Shown here piece after piece: positions 44,201-52,591 of a stretch of DNA of 64,000 nucleotides; the stretch's first letter is position 1, and each line of letters starts with the position of its first letter. Source of the DNA: Planctomycetota bacterium. GTDB lineage: Bacteria > Planctomycetota > Phycisphaerae > Phycisphaerales > UBA1924. The DNA lies in the NCBI GenBank assembly GCA_963204725.1, contig CAUJHH010000034.1, forward strand, positions 16,056 to 80,055. The letters run 5' to 3'. The notes beneath the pieces were generated by a model, which saw nothing but the letters and a program-made list of their open reading frames with translations, was not told where the DNA came from and ran no database searches. A program made the position numbers and the translations under genes.

Positions 44201-46908
44201 GAGGCCTGGTTGTCGGCACGATGCTTGCGTGCAATGTGTTCCCAAAGCGTCAGCGCAGTATTCAGATACCCAGCGGGTTCTAGCAGCTCGGCTACGGCGG
44301 CGAGGACCAAGACAGGTTGTGCGTTGGGACAGTCTGTAATCGACTTGTACGCGTCGGTTATGCGGCGAGTGGACCGCGATTCGAGACGCGCCCAGTATCG
44401 TCGAACGTCGTACTGGTCCAAGAGCCACGCACCCAATAGAAACATGCCGTCAGCGAGCAGGGTCGCCAGTGCGTCCCAATCCTCAAGCGCGGCGAGATGC
44501 CACGGCAGTTCATCTACCTGACGATTAGTGACCACCGAAATGCGGAAATACCTCGCCAAGCCACGGCGCCTGCTTTCCAACGTGGCTGGTGAAGCAAGAA
44601 ACCGCCGCCGAGCGGCGTCGCCTACTTGACGGTGATAGAAGTTCAGCACACTCCCGCCGGGCGCGGCATGCTCGGAAAGGTACGGGTCCAGATCGTGACG
44701 AAGCCGGGACCAGATCGCGATGGGGATGTGCTTGGCATCGGGCGGGAACTCGTGGTTGTACTTCTGGTTCGCGGCTTCGAGGGCGTTGCGGTAGTCGGGA
44801 TCGGCCCAGAGGACTTCAAGGATCTCGTTCTCACTGAGCCCTCTTCGAGCGGCGGAGATGTATGCCAGAGCGGTGTCAACCGTCTTTCCGTGGACAGCGG
44901 GGTTCGAAAGGCGGTCGAAGAGCGCGTCGAGCAGTGCGATCGCGTTGCCGCCGATATCGATCGGTGAGACGGTCTTGTACGACGGCCAGCGGTAGCACTC
45001 CTCGAACAAGATCCGCAGGAACAGTGGGCGACGGCACTCGATTGCCTGTTCGGGACGAACCTTGTCGGCGATGACCTGCCGCTGGGCATCCGTCAGCTTG
45101 CGGGGCGGCTTGGCGTGCTTCAGCCAGAGACCCAAGAGGTCTAGAGCTTCGTCGGGCGACAGTGCGTCGATTGCGATCGCGTGCTCCAGAAGCCGCCGTC
45201 GCTGAAGGGCGCGGAAGGGTTCGCCTTGAGCATCGTCCTTCTCCGCGCCGGAAATGCACGAGACGACCAGCTTGACGTGCGGCGGCAGCGGCGTGCGCAG
45301 CCAATAGCAGGTCAGGCCGCCGTCGGTGGCTTCGAGTTGGTCGAGCGCGTCGAGGAAGAGCAGGATGGGCTTGTCAGGCGTCGCGTCGGCGAGATGATCC
45401 TGGAACTCCTGTTCCAGTTCGCGAAGGTCGGTGGGGATCGTGCTCTCGACGGGGCGGCGACGGCGGAGTTGACGGCAGAGGCTTGTGAGCAGGCCGCGGA
45501 TGTTGGTGGAGCTTGGGGTTGTGCCGAGGAAGCGAACGATTTGCGTGGCGTTGGCGGGGAGGGGCGTCTGGGCGGCGCGGGCGAGGAGGGCGGTTTTGCC
45601 GGTTCCTGAGGGGCCGCGGACGACGAGCGGCGAGTTGGCCGCCGGGTTCTCCAGGTACTTGGCGATCGCCTCGAGTTCGGGCTTGCGCCCGACGAACTGG
45701 GTGGTTGGGGCTCGTTCTAGGCCGAAGCGGATGTGCGATTCGATCTCCAGGTCGAGGGCGCGGGCGTCGGTGGGGCCGGTTGCGGCGGGTTCTGGCTGGG
45801 CGGCAACGCCGGGCTGCGGCGCGTCGCTGGCACGCTCATCGGCCCAGTAGTCCTGGATCTGCTTCTTGATGATCTCCAGCAGCCGCGTTTCGATGGTGCG
45901 GCACATCGCTTCGATGTGGGTGGGGGAGACCTCCAGACCCTTGCCCCCGGGGTTGCGGTGGAGCGTGACGGAAGCGTGGTCTGCGTCTGGTTCTGTGGGC
46001 TTGGGCAGCCTTTGCCGCAGTTCGGACTTCAGGTCTTGGGCCGCGTCGTGGAGGGTGTCGTCGAACTGTCGGGGAACATTGTCGGATTTCGGGAGAGGCA
46101 GCAGATCGAAGAACTCCCCGATCTGCGGGTCGTCCTTGAACTCGTCGCGGTTGGTGATCGTGCGGAACCAGGCGACCACGTGGTCCGGGGCCTCGGGATC
46201 GGCCATGGCGCCGCGCCAGATTTCCTGTTCGGTCGCGGACGCCTGAAACTTAATGATCTGTGCCGGGGGTGAGTTGGGCGACTGTTTGTGCTTGAATCGG
46301 TCTCGGAGACCTGTTTGAGGAAACGCCACGTTGATGGCACGCCACAGTGCGGACTCGACCGAGGCCCAGGCTTCCTTGGTTGTGTAGTCCCGGCTGTCCC
46401 CGGCTGGAGCGTCGCGGCGGGAGCGCAGGACGTATTGCCACGGGTCCGCGTTCTTGTCAAGGCGGTACCACATGCGGAGGGCGTCGAGCGATGGAACGGT
46501 GCCCGCGCTGGCGGCGTTCTGGGCCTTGTCGGCCTCGGGTGCGGCCTCTTCGAGCGATCGGAACTCGGCGACGTCGAGCGATTCCGGGAGCGGGCGCCAG
46601 CCGTAGCGGTCGCCGAGCAGCACGAGGAAGTTGGGGCGCGGCGAGACTTCCTGGCAACGCCGCAGCTCGTCGAAGCAGATCCGCATGGTGCGATGGTCGA
46701 AGCCGGCTTCGCTCGGCACGCCCCAGCGCAGGTCGATGGCCTGGAACTGGAACTGGCGCTGAAGGCAGTATTGCTCGAGCTTCGGGAAGACGTCCCGCTG
46801 GAGCGCGTCGCGTTCCTGCCTCAGGTCGCTGAATGTGGAACTGACGAAGACCCGGATGACGGGGCGTAGGCGAGGTTTGGAACGGCCTGATTCCATGCTC
46901 TCAATCAT
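41251..46908 (-). CDS. Giant DUF4062 - STAND NTPase - TPR protein (NLR-like), minus-strand operon
   Basis: 1885 residues from ATG 46908 (alternative ATG 46896); the open frame extends to 47073 but collides with the divergent promoter region. N-terminal DUF4062 (VIRVFVSSTFSDLRQERDAL, IDLRWGVPSEAG). The STAND NTPase has FVGRKPELEAIAKYLE, Walker A RGPSGTGKTALLARA (~437) and Walker B ILLFLDALDQLE (~517). From about 850 to the end there are many TPR-like helix pairs (ALNLLGRLYGRRGQLSDALA, NQASIKYQMGRWKEALSLHQ). It lies 147 bases upstream of SLOG-SLATT on the same strand. It probably acts as sensor for the operon. It differs in length and sequence from the 34836 protein. Confidence 0.85.
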   Translation of the reverse strand: MIESMESGRSKPRLRPVIRVFVSSTFSDLRQERDALQRDVFPKLEQYCLQRQFQFQAIDLRWGVPSEAGFDHRTMRICFDELRRCQEVSPRPNFLVLLGDRYGWRPLPESLDVAEFRSLEEAAPEADKAQNAASAGTVPSLDALRMWYRLDKNADPWQYVLRSRRDAPAGDSRDYTTKEAWASVESALWRAINVAFPQTGLRDRFKHKQSPNSPPAQIIKFQASATEQEIWRGAMADPEAPDHVVAWFRTITNRDEFKDDPQIGEFFDLLPLPKSDNVPRQFDDTLHDAAQDLKSELRQRLPKPTEPDADHASVTLHRNPGGKGLEVSPTHIEAMCRTIETRLLEIIKKQIQDYWADERASDAPQPGVAAQPEPAATGPTDARALDLEIESHIRFGLERAPTTQFVGRKPELEAIAKYLENPAANSPLVVRGPSGTGKTALLARAAQTPLPANATQIVRFLGTTPSSTNIRGLLTSLCRQLRRRRPVESTIPTDLRELEQEFQDHLADATPDKPILLFLDALDQLEATDGGLTCYWLRTPLPPHVKLVVSCISGAEKDDAQGEPFRALQRRRLLEHAIAIDALSPDEALDLLGLWLKHAKPPRKLTDAQRQVIADKVRPEQAIECRRPLFLRILFEECYRWPSYKTVSPIDIGGNAIALLDALFDRLSNPAVHGKTVDTALAYISAARRGLSENEILEVLWADPDYRNALEAANQKYNHEFPPDAKHIPIAIWSRLRHDLDPYLSEHAAPGGSVLNFYHRQVGDAARRRFLASPATLESRRRGLARYFRISVVTNRQVDELPWHLAALEDWDALATLLADGMFLLGAWLLDQYDVRRYWARLESRSTRRITDAYKSITDCPNAQPVLVLAAVAELLEPAGYLNTALTLWEHIARKHRADNQASDLIPTLGNQADILIQLGRLGEAQEVAREMERTGKASGISHAEAAALNLLGRLYGRRGQLSDALASFAQAEAIDRAAGRPSGVQASIANQASIKYQMGRWKEALSLHQEEETICRRHGLFAALQRSLANQALIHESLADSTRALALLHTSEELCRDIGEIHGLHRAIGNQAQILLRQGQVDRAATLLREERRWCERLGDPLEDLFLLAGERELYERSGDTTNAIRVVRQSIELCERIDQGHEIPAHHARLASLYLVSANRSAAEAALTEAAAAAGHSTATLELLIRALDDNAQNFMHRGQFEEAGCLETFALRLAREEQSESGLLIALDGSARMLKETGRPSEALKLLDEMEPLTAQSKDVLIRTRCLGNRALLLREIAGHDRATLARAKALAEEQLALCETAGLANGAAFATGTLGLIARDQHDFDLAERMMDDQVKRYRDLDNKRELARATMNRATLAFERGDVDLARLLLGDVKRMAQLLGARPLLIQSEHFLASLSSLPAPTPRSAEELTALGIQASDLLAEEHFEEAERLFTEMMRGLSWGAPITPGVCNQRAFARTRMGKTAEAIDDLSAAIRHPLAEPDTRAVSLLQRAGLYGLLGDHNAALADLDAVLRTADAPVDCRMGALQDRSQVLRNTGDQDGAISDLRELVKLDSHHTPQLAQAFYERADARTRANNYPGAVADCETIASFGSDAGPWQGEATVLCGCAHAEMGMYDRAFACLSQALLIPTPRAGLRPSALAPRALVLEELGRGSEAIADLQAAIECSDAPPLLVLKARVDLGRLYAKSNRLPEAEGVLTVVADSKEDIPPKQRASALLHRAQVHEEGGQSTSAISDLTACIGIGAQHPNLVRSARIERLFIAKHLGLSVTVLEDLLALVDEKSIPPDKRAEFRLMLAHTYDAMGSEPEALRQFRIIARLTDAPESIRSLASAMMGPGCTIPETAESRAELQGVLEDLIRNPDTPASERERLHGWIAKLT

Positions 46909-47060
46909 ACCGGAACTTCGGAATCCCCCGGTTCTGCTCACGCTTAGCTGCCGTTCCCTACGTCTCGCGGCCAACGTCGACGCCGGTGCCGATCCGACAA
47001 CCAGTGGTTGCCCCGTTACGATTACTGTCGGAAAGGTTCTGTGCAGGACTGCGACGAGCC
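46909..47060. promoter_or_regulatory. Divergent promoter region between the STAND operon and the helicase operon
   Basis: 152 bases separate the two opposite start codons, and both neighbouring genes head multi-gene runs. No clear -35/-10 pair or operator repeat was identified by eye. Confidence 0.4.
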
Positions 47061-49922
47061 ATGTCAACCCCATTCCACAGTGCGTATTGGGCCACTTTGC
47101 TCTCCCTCCGGGACGCCACCGGGAGCGTGGAGAGCCTCTCTCGCTCCATCGCCAACGCCCGGCTGGACCTCAACCCGCACCAGGTGGATGCAGCCCTCTT
47201 CGCTGTCCGGTCACCCCTCTCCAAAGGCGTGGTGCTCGCCGACGAGGTCGGTCTCGGCAAGACCATCGAGGCTGGATTAGTCATCGCCCAGCGCTGGGCC
47301 GAGCGGTGCCGCCACGTGATCGTCATTGTTCCCGCCACGCTCCGCACGCAGTGGCAGCAAGAACTCCGCGACAAGTTCTTCCTCGAAACAGTCGTCCTAG
47401 ACGCCAAGTCGTACAACGCGTCTCGCCGTCAGGGTGTTGCTAACCCGTTCGACCAAGACGGGCGAGTCGTCATTTGCTCGTATCACTTCGCCGCTGCCAA
47501 CCAGACCGAGATTCAGCGAGTTCCGTGGTCGCTCGCCGTCATCGACGAGGCCCACCGACTCCGCAACGTCTACAAGCCATCCAGCAAGCTGGCCCGCGCT
47601 ATCGCCGACGCCACCGCGAACGTGCAGAAGCTCCTCCTCACCGCCACACCGCTCCAGAACTCCCTCTTGGAGCTCTACGGGCTAGCCAGCGTGATCGACC
47701 CTCACCTCTTCGGCGACGCGGCCACCTTCCGCGAGCAGTTCGTCAAAGAGCCCGACGAGCAGCGACGTAACGGCGAGCTCCGCGAGCGTCTCAAGCCCAT
47801 CGTGACCCGCACGCTCCGCAAGCAGGTTTCCGAGTACGTCCCGTTCACACGCCGTCTGCCGATCACCCAGGACTTCTTCCCCACCGACGAGGAGCAGCAG
47901 CTCTACGACCAGGTCTCGGCCTACCTCCAGCGTGACATCCTGCTCGCCCTTCCCCGGAGCCAGCGAACCCTGATCACGCTCGTGCTCCGCAAGCTGCTCG
48001 CATCATCCACCGTCGCCATCGCCGCGACGCTCCGCCGTCTGGCCGACCGGCTGGAGCTGGCATCCCGGGAATCAGGGCTTCTGGAGGAGGAGGACTACGA
48101 AGGGATCGACGAACTGGAAGACGAACTCGCCGAGGGCGATGAACAACCTCCCGATGAGGGCGAGCAACGCACCATCGACGCCAAGCAGGTCCGGGCCGAG
48201 ATCGCCGAACTCCGCCAGTTCGCGGCCAGCGCCGACGGGATCTCCCTCAACGCGAAGGCCGAGGCCTTGATTCCGGCGCTCAACACCGCGCTGGAGCGGG
48301 CGACCGGACTGGGTGCCCGCAGAAAGGCCGTTGTCTTCACGGAGTCCCGACGCACGCAGCAGTTCCTCTTTGACCTCCTCTCTCGCCGGGGGTTCGAGGG
48401 AAAGGTGGCGATGCTCAACGCGAGCAACACCGATCCGAAATCGACTGACATCTACAAGGCGTGGATCACCGCGAACCGGGACTCTCCGAACGTGACGGGC
48501 TCGCGGCCGATCGACGTGAAGGCCGCGCTGGTCGAGCACTTCCGTGATGACGCGGAAATACTCGTCGCCACCGAGGCCGCCGCCGAGGGCATCAACCTCC
48601 AGTTCTGCTCGCTGGTGGTCAACTTCGACCTCCCGTGGAACCCGCAGCGGATCGAGCAGCGCATCGGTCGTTGCCACCGCTACGGGCAGAAGCACGACGT
48701 GGTGGTGGTGAACTTCATCAACCGCCGCAACGAGGCCGACCAGCGCGTGTTTCAACTCTTGAGCGAGAAGTTTCGGCTCTTCGACGGGATCTTCGGCGCC
48801 AGCGACGAGGTGCTCGGAGCGCTCGAATCCGGTGTGGACATTGAGCGACGGATCGCCGAAGTGTATCTGACGTGCAGGACCCACGACGAGATCGCCGCGG
48901 CCTTCGACCGCTTGCAGGGCGAACTGGACGAGCAGATCCAAGCCCGTCTCCGAGAGACCCGCAGCGCCCTACTCGAACACTTCGACGAGGACGTGCGGAC
49001 GCGACTGCGCGTCCACAAGGACAAGACCGTCGAGAACCTCTCCAATCGCGAGCGCTGGCTCTTGGACCTTGCACGGTTCGAGGTGGCGGGCAATGCCGTG
49101 TTCGATGGCGACCGGCCGCGATTCGAGTACCGCGGCCCCACAGCCGAGGGCATACGCCGCGGCTTCTACCACCTCGACTGGAAGGAGGCCGAGCGGCTCG
49201 GCGACACGTTCTTCCGGCAGGATCATCCCCTCGCCGCCCGCAGCATCGAACAGGCGATCAATCGCCCGCTCACGGCGGCGTCCCTCACGCTGGACTACAC
49301 CGGCTCGGGCACAGTGATCAGCGTCCTCAAACCGCTCGTGGGCCGATCCGGCTGGCTTGAGGTCGCCAAGCTCTCGGTGGACTCGTTCGATACGACCGAG
49401 TTCATCGTCTTCGCGGGCCGCGTTGATGCCCCGCGTCCCGGCACGCTGGCCGAGGCGCTCGACGACGAGGTCTGCCGCAAGCTGCTCACCCTCTCGGCCA
49501 CCGTGGTCGGGGATGGAGGCTCTACCCCCGATCTATCCGTGATCCGCCAGGCTCAGGTTGAACTCCGTGTGCGGCAGATGGATGAGCGCAGCGCCCGCCT
49601 TTTTGACGAGGAGGTGCTCAAACTGGACCGCTGGTCCGAGGACCTCAAGCTCGGCTTGGAGCGGGAACTCAAGGAACTCGACAAGCAGATCGTCGAGACC
49701 CGCCGCAGTAGTGCCCTTGCCGCGTCACTTCACGACAAGCTCGAAGCCCAGCGCACGATCAAGACGCTGGAGGCCACACGCAACCGCAAGCGTCGCGACC
49801 TCTTCGAGGCTCAGGATGGCATCGACCACCAGAGGGAGGAGCTGATCAAGAACATCGAGGCGCAGTTGAAGCAGTCCCATCGGGTCCAGACGCTGTTCAC
49901 GGTCCGGTGGCGGTTGATCTGA
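47061..49922 (+). CDS. SNF2-family helicase (DISARM DrmD/RapA-like)
   Basis: 953 residues from ATG 47061 (MSTPFHSAYWATLLSLRDAT). Walker A is LADEVGLGKTIEAGL (~60), DEAH box is VIDEAHRLRN (~165), LLTATPLQN and the C-terminal helicase core has VNFDLPWNPQRIEQRIGRCH. An acidic insert (EEEDYEGIDELEDELAEGDE) splits the two helicase halves. The C-terminal 130 residues form a likely coiled coil ending QTLFTVRWRLI. The family includes RapA and the SNF2 protein DrmD of DISARM. It heads a run of nuclease, HerA and methylase genes. The partner DISARM genes drmA, drmB and drmC are not present. Confidence 0.85.
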   Translation: MSTPFHSAYWATLLSLRDATGSVESLSRSIANARLDLNPHQVDAALFAVRSPLSKGVVLADEVGLGKTIEAGLVIAQRWAERCRHVIVIVPATLRTQWQQELRDKFFLETVVLDAKSYNASRRQGVANPFDQDGRVVICSYHFAAANQTEIQRVPWSLAVIDEAHRLRNVYKPSSKLARAIADATANVQKLLLTATPLQNSLLELYGLASVIDPHLFGDAATFREQFVKEPDEQRRNGELRERLKPIVTRTLRKQVSEYVPFTRRLPITQDFFPTDEEQQLYDQVSAYLQRDILLALPRSQRTLITLVLRKLLASSTVAIAATLRRLADRLELASRESGLLEEEDYEGIDELEDELAEGDEQPPDEGEQRTIDAKQVRAEIAELRQFAASADGISLNAKAEALIPALNTALERATGLGARRKAVVFTESRRTQQFLFDLLSRRGFEGKVAMLNASNTDPKSTDIYKAWITANRDSPNVTGSRPIDVKAALVEHFRDDAEILVATEAAAEGINLQFCSLVVNFDLPWNPQRIEQRIGRCHRYGQKHDVVVVNFINRRNEADQRVFQLLSEKFRLFDGIFGASDEVLGALESGVDIERRIAEVYLTCRTHDEIAAAFDRLQGELDEQIQARLRETRSALLEHFDEDVRTRLRVHKDKTVENLSNRERWLLDLARFEVAGNAVFDGDRPRFEYRGPTAEGIRRGFYHLDWKEAERLGDTFFRQDHPLAARSIEQAINRPLTAASLTLDYTGSGTVISVLKPLVGRSGWLEVAKLSVDSFDTTEFIVFAGRVDAPRPGTLAEALDDEVCRKLLTLSATVVGDGGSTPDLSVIRQAQVELRVRQMDERSARLFDEEVLKLDRWSEDLKLGLERELKELDKQIVETRRSSALAASLHDKLEAQRTIKTLEATRNRKRRDLFEAQDGIDHQREELIKNIEAQLKQSHRVQTLFTVRWRLI

Positions 49923-50080
49923 CGCCCGGCGACCACGCCGACCCCGGCATCCGCTATCCATACAAGGAAGGAATGCGCCCGCCAGAGTGGGCGGCTGCCA
50001 TCTCCGGCACCTCTCCCGCTCCAGAACCGGGACGCGGCGGATAAACTCTAACCCTGCCCGAACAGCCTACGGAGACCCGG

Positions 50081-51352
50081 ATGGCCGAGCCCACGATCAC
50101 CTGCCCCAAATGTCGCACCGAGATCCCCCTCACCGAGTCTCTTGCTGCGCCAATGCTCGCGGCCGTGAAGAAGCAGTACGAGGACCGGCTTTCGGCCAAA
50201 GACGTGGACATCGGCAAGCGTGAGGCAGCCATTCGGGACCAACAAGCCGCCGTGGCGAAGGCTCAGGCGGGGGTGGATGAACAGGTCGCCGCGAAACTCC
50301 GAACGGAGCGCACCGCCATCGCCGCCGAGGAGGCCAAGAAAGCCCGGCTGGCGTTGGAGTCCGACCTCTCCGGCAAGGACCGTCTGATCACGGATCTCAA
50401 CGAGACGGTCACGACGCTCAACACCAAACTCACCACCGCTCAGAAGGCAGAGGCCGACCTCGTGCGCAAGCAGCGTGAACTGGACGATGCCAAACGCGAG
50501 ATGGACCTCACCATCGAGAAGCGCGTGACGGAGGGTCTCGGTGCGGTTGAGTCCAAGGCCCGACAGCGGGCTGACGAGGACAACCGGCTCAAGATGGCCG
50601 AGAAGGACAAGCTCATCGCCGACGCCCAGCGTCAGGTCGAGGAGATGAAGCGGAAGATGGAGCAGGGCTCCCAGCAGCTTCAGGGCGAGGTGCAGGAACT
50701 CGAACTGGAGGCGATCCTCCGGACCAAGTTTCCCCGCGACACCATCGATCCCGTCCCCAAGGGCGAGCACGGCGGTGATGCGCTCCACCGCGTGCTCGGT
50801 CCGCTCGGTCAAGTCTGCGGCACGATCCTCTGGGAGTCCAAGCGCACCAAGAACTGGTCCGACGGGTGGCTCACCAAACTCCGCGAGGACCAGCGTGCGG
50901 CCAAGGCCGAGATCGCCATCATCGTGTCGCAGAGCCTCCCCAAGGGAGTCGAGACCTTTGACCTCATCGACTCCGTATGGGTTGCGCACCCTCGCTGTGC
51001 CATTCCGGTCGCAATCGCGCTGCGGCACTCGCTTACCGAGCTTGCCGCCGCCCGCCAGGCCGGCGAGGGCCAGCAGACCAAGATGGAGATGGTCTACCAG
51101 TACCTCACCGGGCCGCGCTTTCGCCACCGCATTCAGGCCATCGTCGAGAAGTTCGGTGACATGCAGGAGGACCTGGAAAAGGAGCGCAAGGCCATGACCA
51201 AGCAGTGGGCGAAGCGCGAGGAGCAGATCCGCGGCGCCATCGAATCCACCGCGGGCATGTACGGTGATCTGCAAGGCATCGCGGGTAAGACACTGCAGGA
51301 AATCGAGGGCCTCGACTTGCCACAGCTTTCCGGCAGCTCTCCCGGGTCGTAA
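50081..51352 (+). CDS. DUF2130 family nuclease-like protein with coiled coil
   Basis: 423 residues. A zinc-ribbon start (TITCPKCRTEIPLTESLAAP, one CxxC visible) leads into a long charged coiled coil (about 35-205). The C-terminal part (ELEAILRTKFPRDTIDPVPK, GTILWESKRTKNWSDGWLTK, AIIVSQSLPKGVETF) is DUF2130, which looks like a PD-(D/E)xK nuclease with ESK as part of its active site. It follows the helicase by 158 bases and precedes the DUF4297-like gene by 24. A DNA-cutting role in defence is inferred. Confidence 0.8.
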   Translation: MAEPTITCPKCRTEIPLTESLAAPMLAAVKKQYEDRLSAKDVDIGKREAAIRDQQAAVAKAQAGVDEQVAAKLRTERTAIAAEEAKKARLALESDLSGKDRLITDLNETVTTLNTKLTTAQKAEADLVRKQRELDDAKREMDLTIEKRVTEGLGAVESKARQRADEDNRLKMAEKDKLIADAQRQVEEMKRKMEQGSQQLQGEVQELELEAILRTKFPRDTIDPVPKGEHGGDALHRVLGPLGQVCGTILWESKRTKNWSDGWLTKLREDQRAAKAEIAIIVSQSLPKGVETFDLIDSVWVAHPRCAIPVAIALRHSLTELAAARQAGEGQQTKMEMVYQYLTGPRFRHRIQAIVEKFGDMQEDLEKERKAMTKQWAKREEQIRGAIESTAGMYGDLQGIAGKTLQEIEGLDLPQLSGSSPGS

Positions 51353-51376
51353 CGTCTACATAAGGGCCACCAACCG

Positions 51377-52591
51377 ATGGCGAGACAGCGATCCGCCCAC
51401 GATTCTCTTCGTGGGTACAAGTACCAGCTTGACGCATCGGTCTTGGCCATCCTTGGCGCTGAGACCGGTGAAGCCGTCACGTTGGAAGGCATTGAGGACA
51501 TCGACCGAGAGGGTGTCGAGCATATTCAGTGCAAATACCTTGAAAGTAAGGCTCCGTGGCCTTCCGCTGTGAAGGACGCCGTAATGGAGCTCTTTCGCCA
51601 CGCGCAGGCCAATCCGCATGTTCCGATGTACACCCTGTACGCGCACTTTGGGCAACAGGCTGCTGAGCCATTGACCATTGACATGATTGCCGATGCACTC
51701 GAGCCGGGACTAGCTGCCGAGGGTTTCACACGGGCGTCTCTGCTCACGTTCCTCTCCACTCGCTATCGCCTCGTCACCGGCGAGCAGATTGACGAGCACA
51801 CGAGGAACGTTCACCACGCGATCAAGCGGGCGTTGAACAGCACGGCTATCGAGGTTGAGACGTGTTTTTATCCACGAGCGCTGTCGGAAGCCTTCCGTCT
51901 GGCGACACAGCCCAATACGACTGACCGCACGACAAGTCGCCCGGCCTTTCTCGCGATGGTGAACAGGCGCGAGGTCCTCTTTGGAGCAATGTTAGCGCGA
52001 CTCCGCGGTATCAACGCCTACATCGAGCATGTCACGGACGAAGCTGACAAGCTGGGAGTTCTCGCGTCAACGCGATGGGTCATCGTTCACTTCGCACTCA
52101 GTCAAACGAGTCTTCTCGCTGTGCCCGACCTGTGTACCCGCATTCAGGCCCTATCCGCGTGTCGGTTCCGAGAACAGCATCATCTTCGCTCAACGCTTCC
52201 ACTCACGATCGTTCTCAGCGAGCCAAAGGACCGCATGCTCGAGTTGAAGTGCGAGGCACTGCGCCGTGGACTGACGTTTAATGACGGACATGAGGATCTC
52301 CGTTTCACCGCAACACTTTTTGACGCCCCCCCGGTCATTGAGCGGCGCCGCGTCAACAGACGTCTTACCGACGTGATCGGTCGTGCGTCATACTGTCTGC
52401 GTTTGGTGCGCTCCGACACGTTTGCCCCTCACGCCCAGACTCTCCACACACCTCACACGCTCGTCATTGTTGGCAATAATGGTACTCTGCCCTACACGCC
52501 TGCCGTGGGAGCACACGTCCTGCACATTGATGACATTTCGGATATTGCGAGTCTCGTCGGCATTCTGAAGAGAGGGTTACGCGATGCCTGA
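51377..52591 (+). CDS. DUF4297-like (Cap4-type) nuclease, HerA partner
   Basis: 404 residues. The first ~60 residues (SLRGYKYQLDASVLAILGAE, EGIEDIDREGVEHIQCKYLE) carry the D...QxK pattern of DUF4297/Cap4 endonucleases. The rest is mixed helical and ends in a small Rossmann-like part (HTLVIVGNNGTLPYTPAVGA). The stop overlaps the HerA start by eight bases, so the two are translated together. DUF4297-HerA pairs are a known anti-phage arrangement. Family assignment rests on the N-terminal motif only. Confidence 0.7.
   Translation: MARQRSAHDSLRGYKYQLDASVLAILGAETGEAVTLEGIEDIDREGVEHIQCKYLESKAPWPSAVKDAVMELFRHAQANPHVPMYTLYAHFGQQAAEPLTIDMIADALEPGLAAEGFTRASLLTFLSTRYRLVTGEQIDEHTRNVHHAIKRALNSTAIEVETCFYPRALSEAFRLATQPNTTDRTTSRPAFLAMVNRREVLFGAMLARLRGINAYIEHVTDEADKLGVLASTRWVIVHFALSQTSLLAVPDLCTRIQALSACRFREQHHLRSTLPLTIVLSEPKDRMLELKCEALRRGLTFNDGHEDLRFTATLFDAPPVIERRRVNRRLTDVIGRASYCLRLVRSDTFAPHAQTLHTPHTLVIVGNNGTLPYTPAVGAHVLHIDDISDIASLVGILKRGLRDA

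Noticed and set aside
46909..47073. Longer N-terminus (55 residues) for the giant STAND protein
   Set aside because: It would extend over the divergent helicase start; DUF4062 begins just after the ATG at 46908, so the shorter form is preferred.
48072..48941. 289-residue minus-strand open frame opposite the helicase gene
   Set aside because: Composition typical of antisense frames; the plus strand carries clear helicase motifs.
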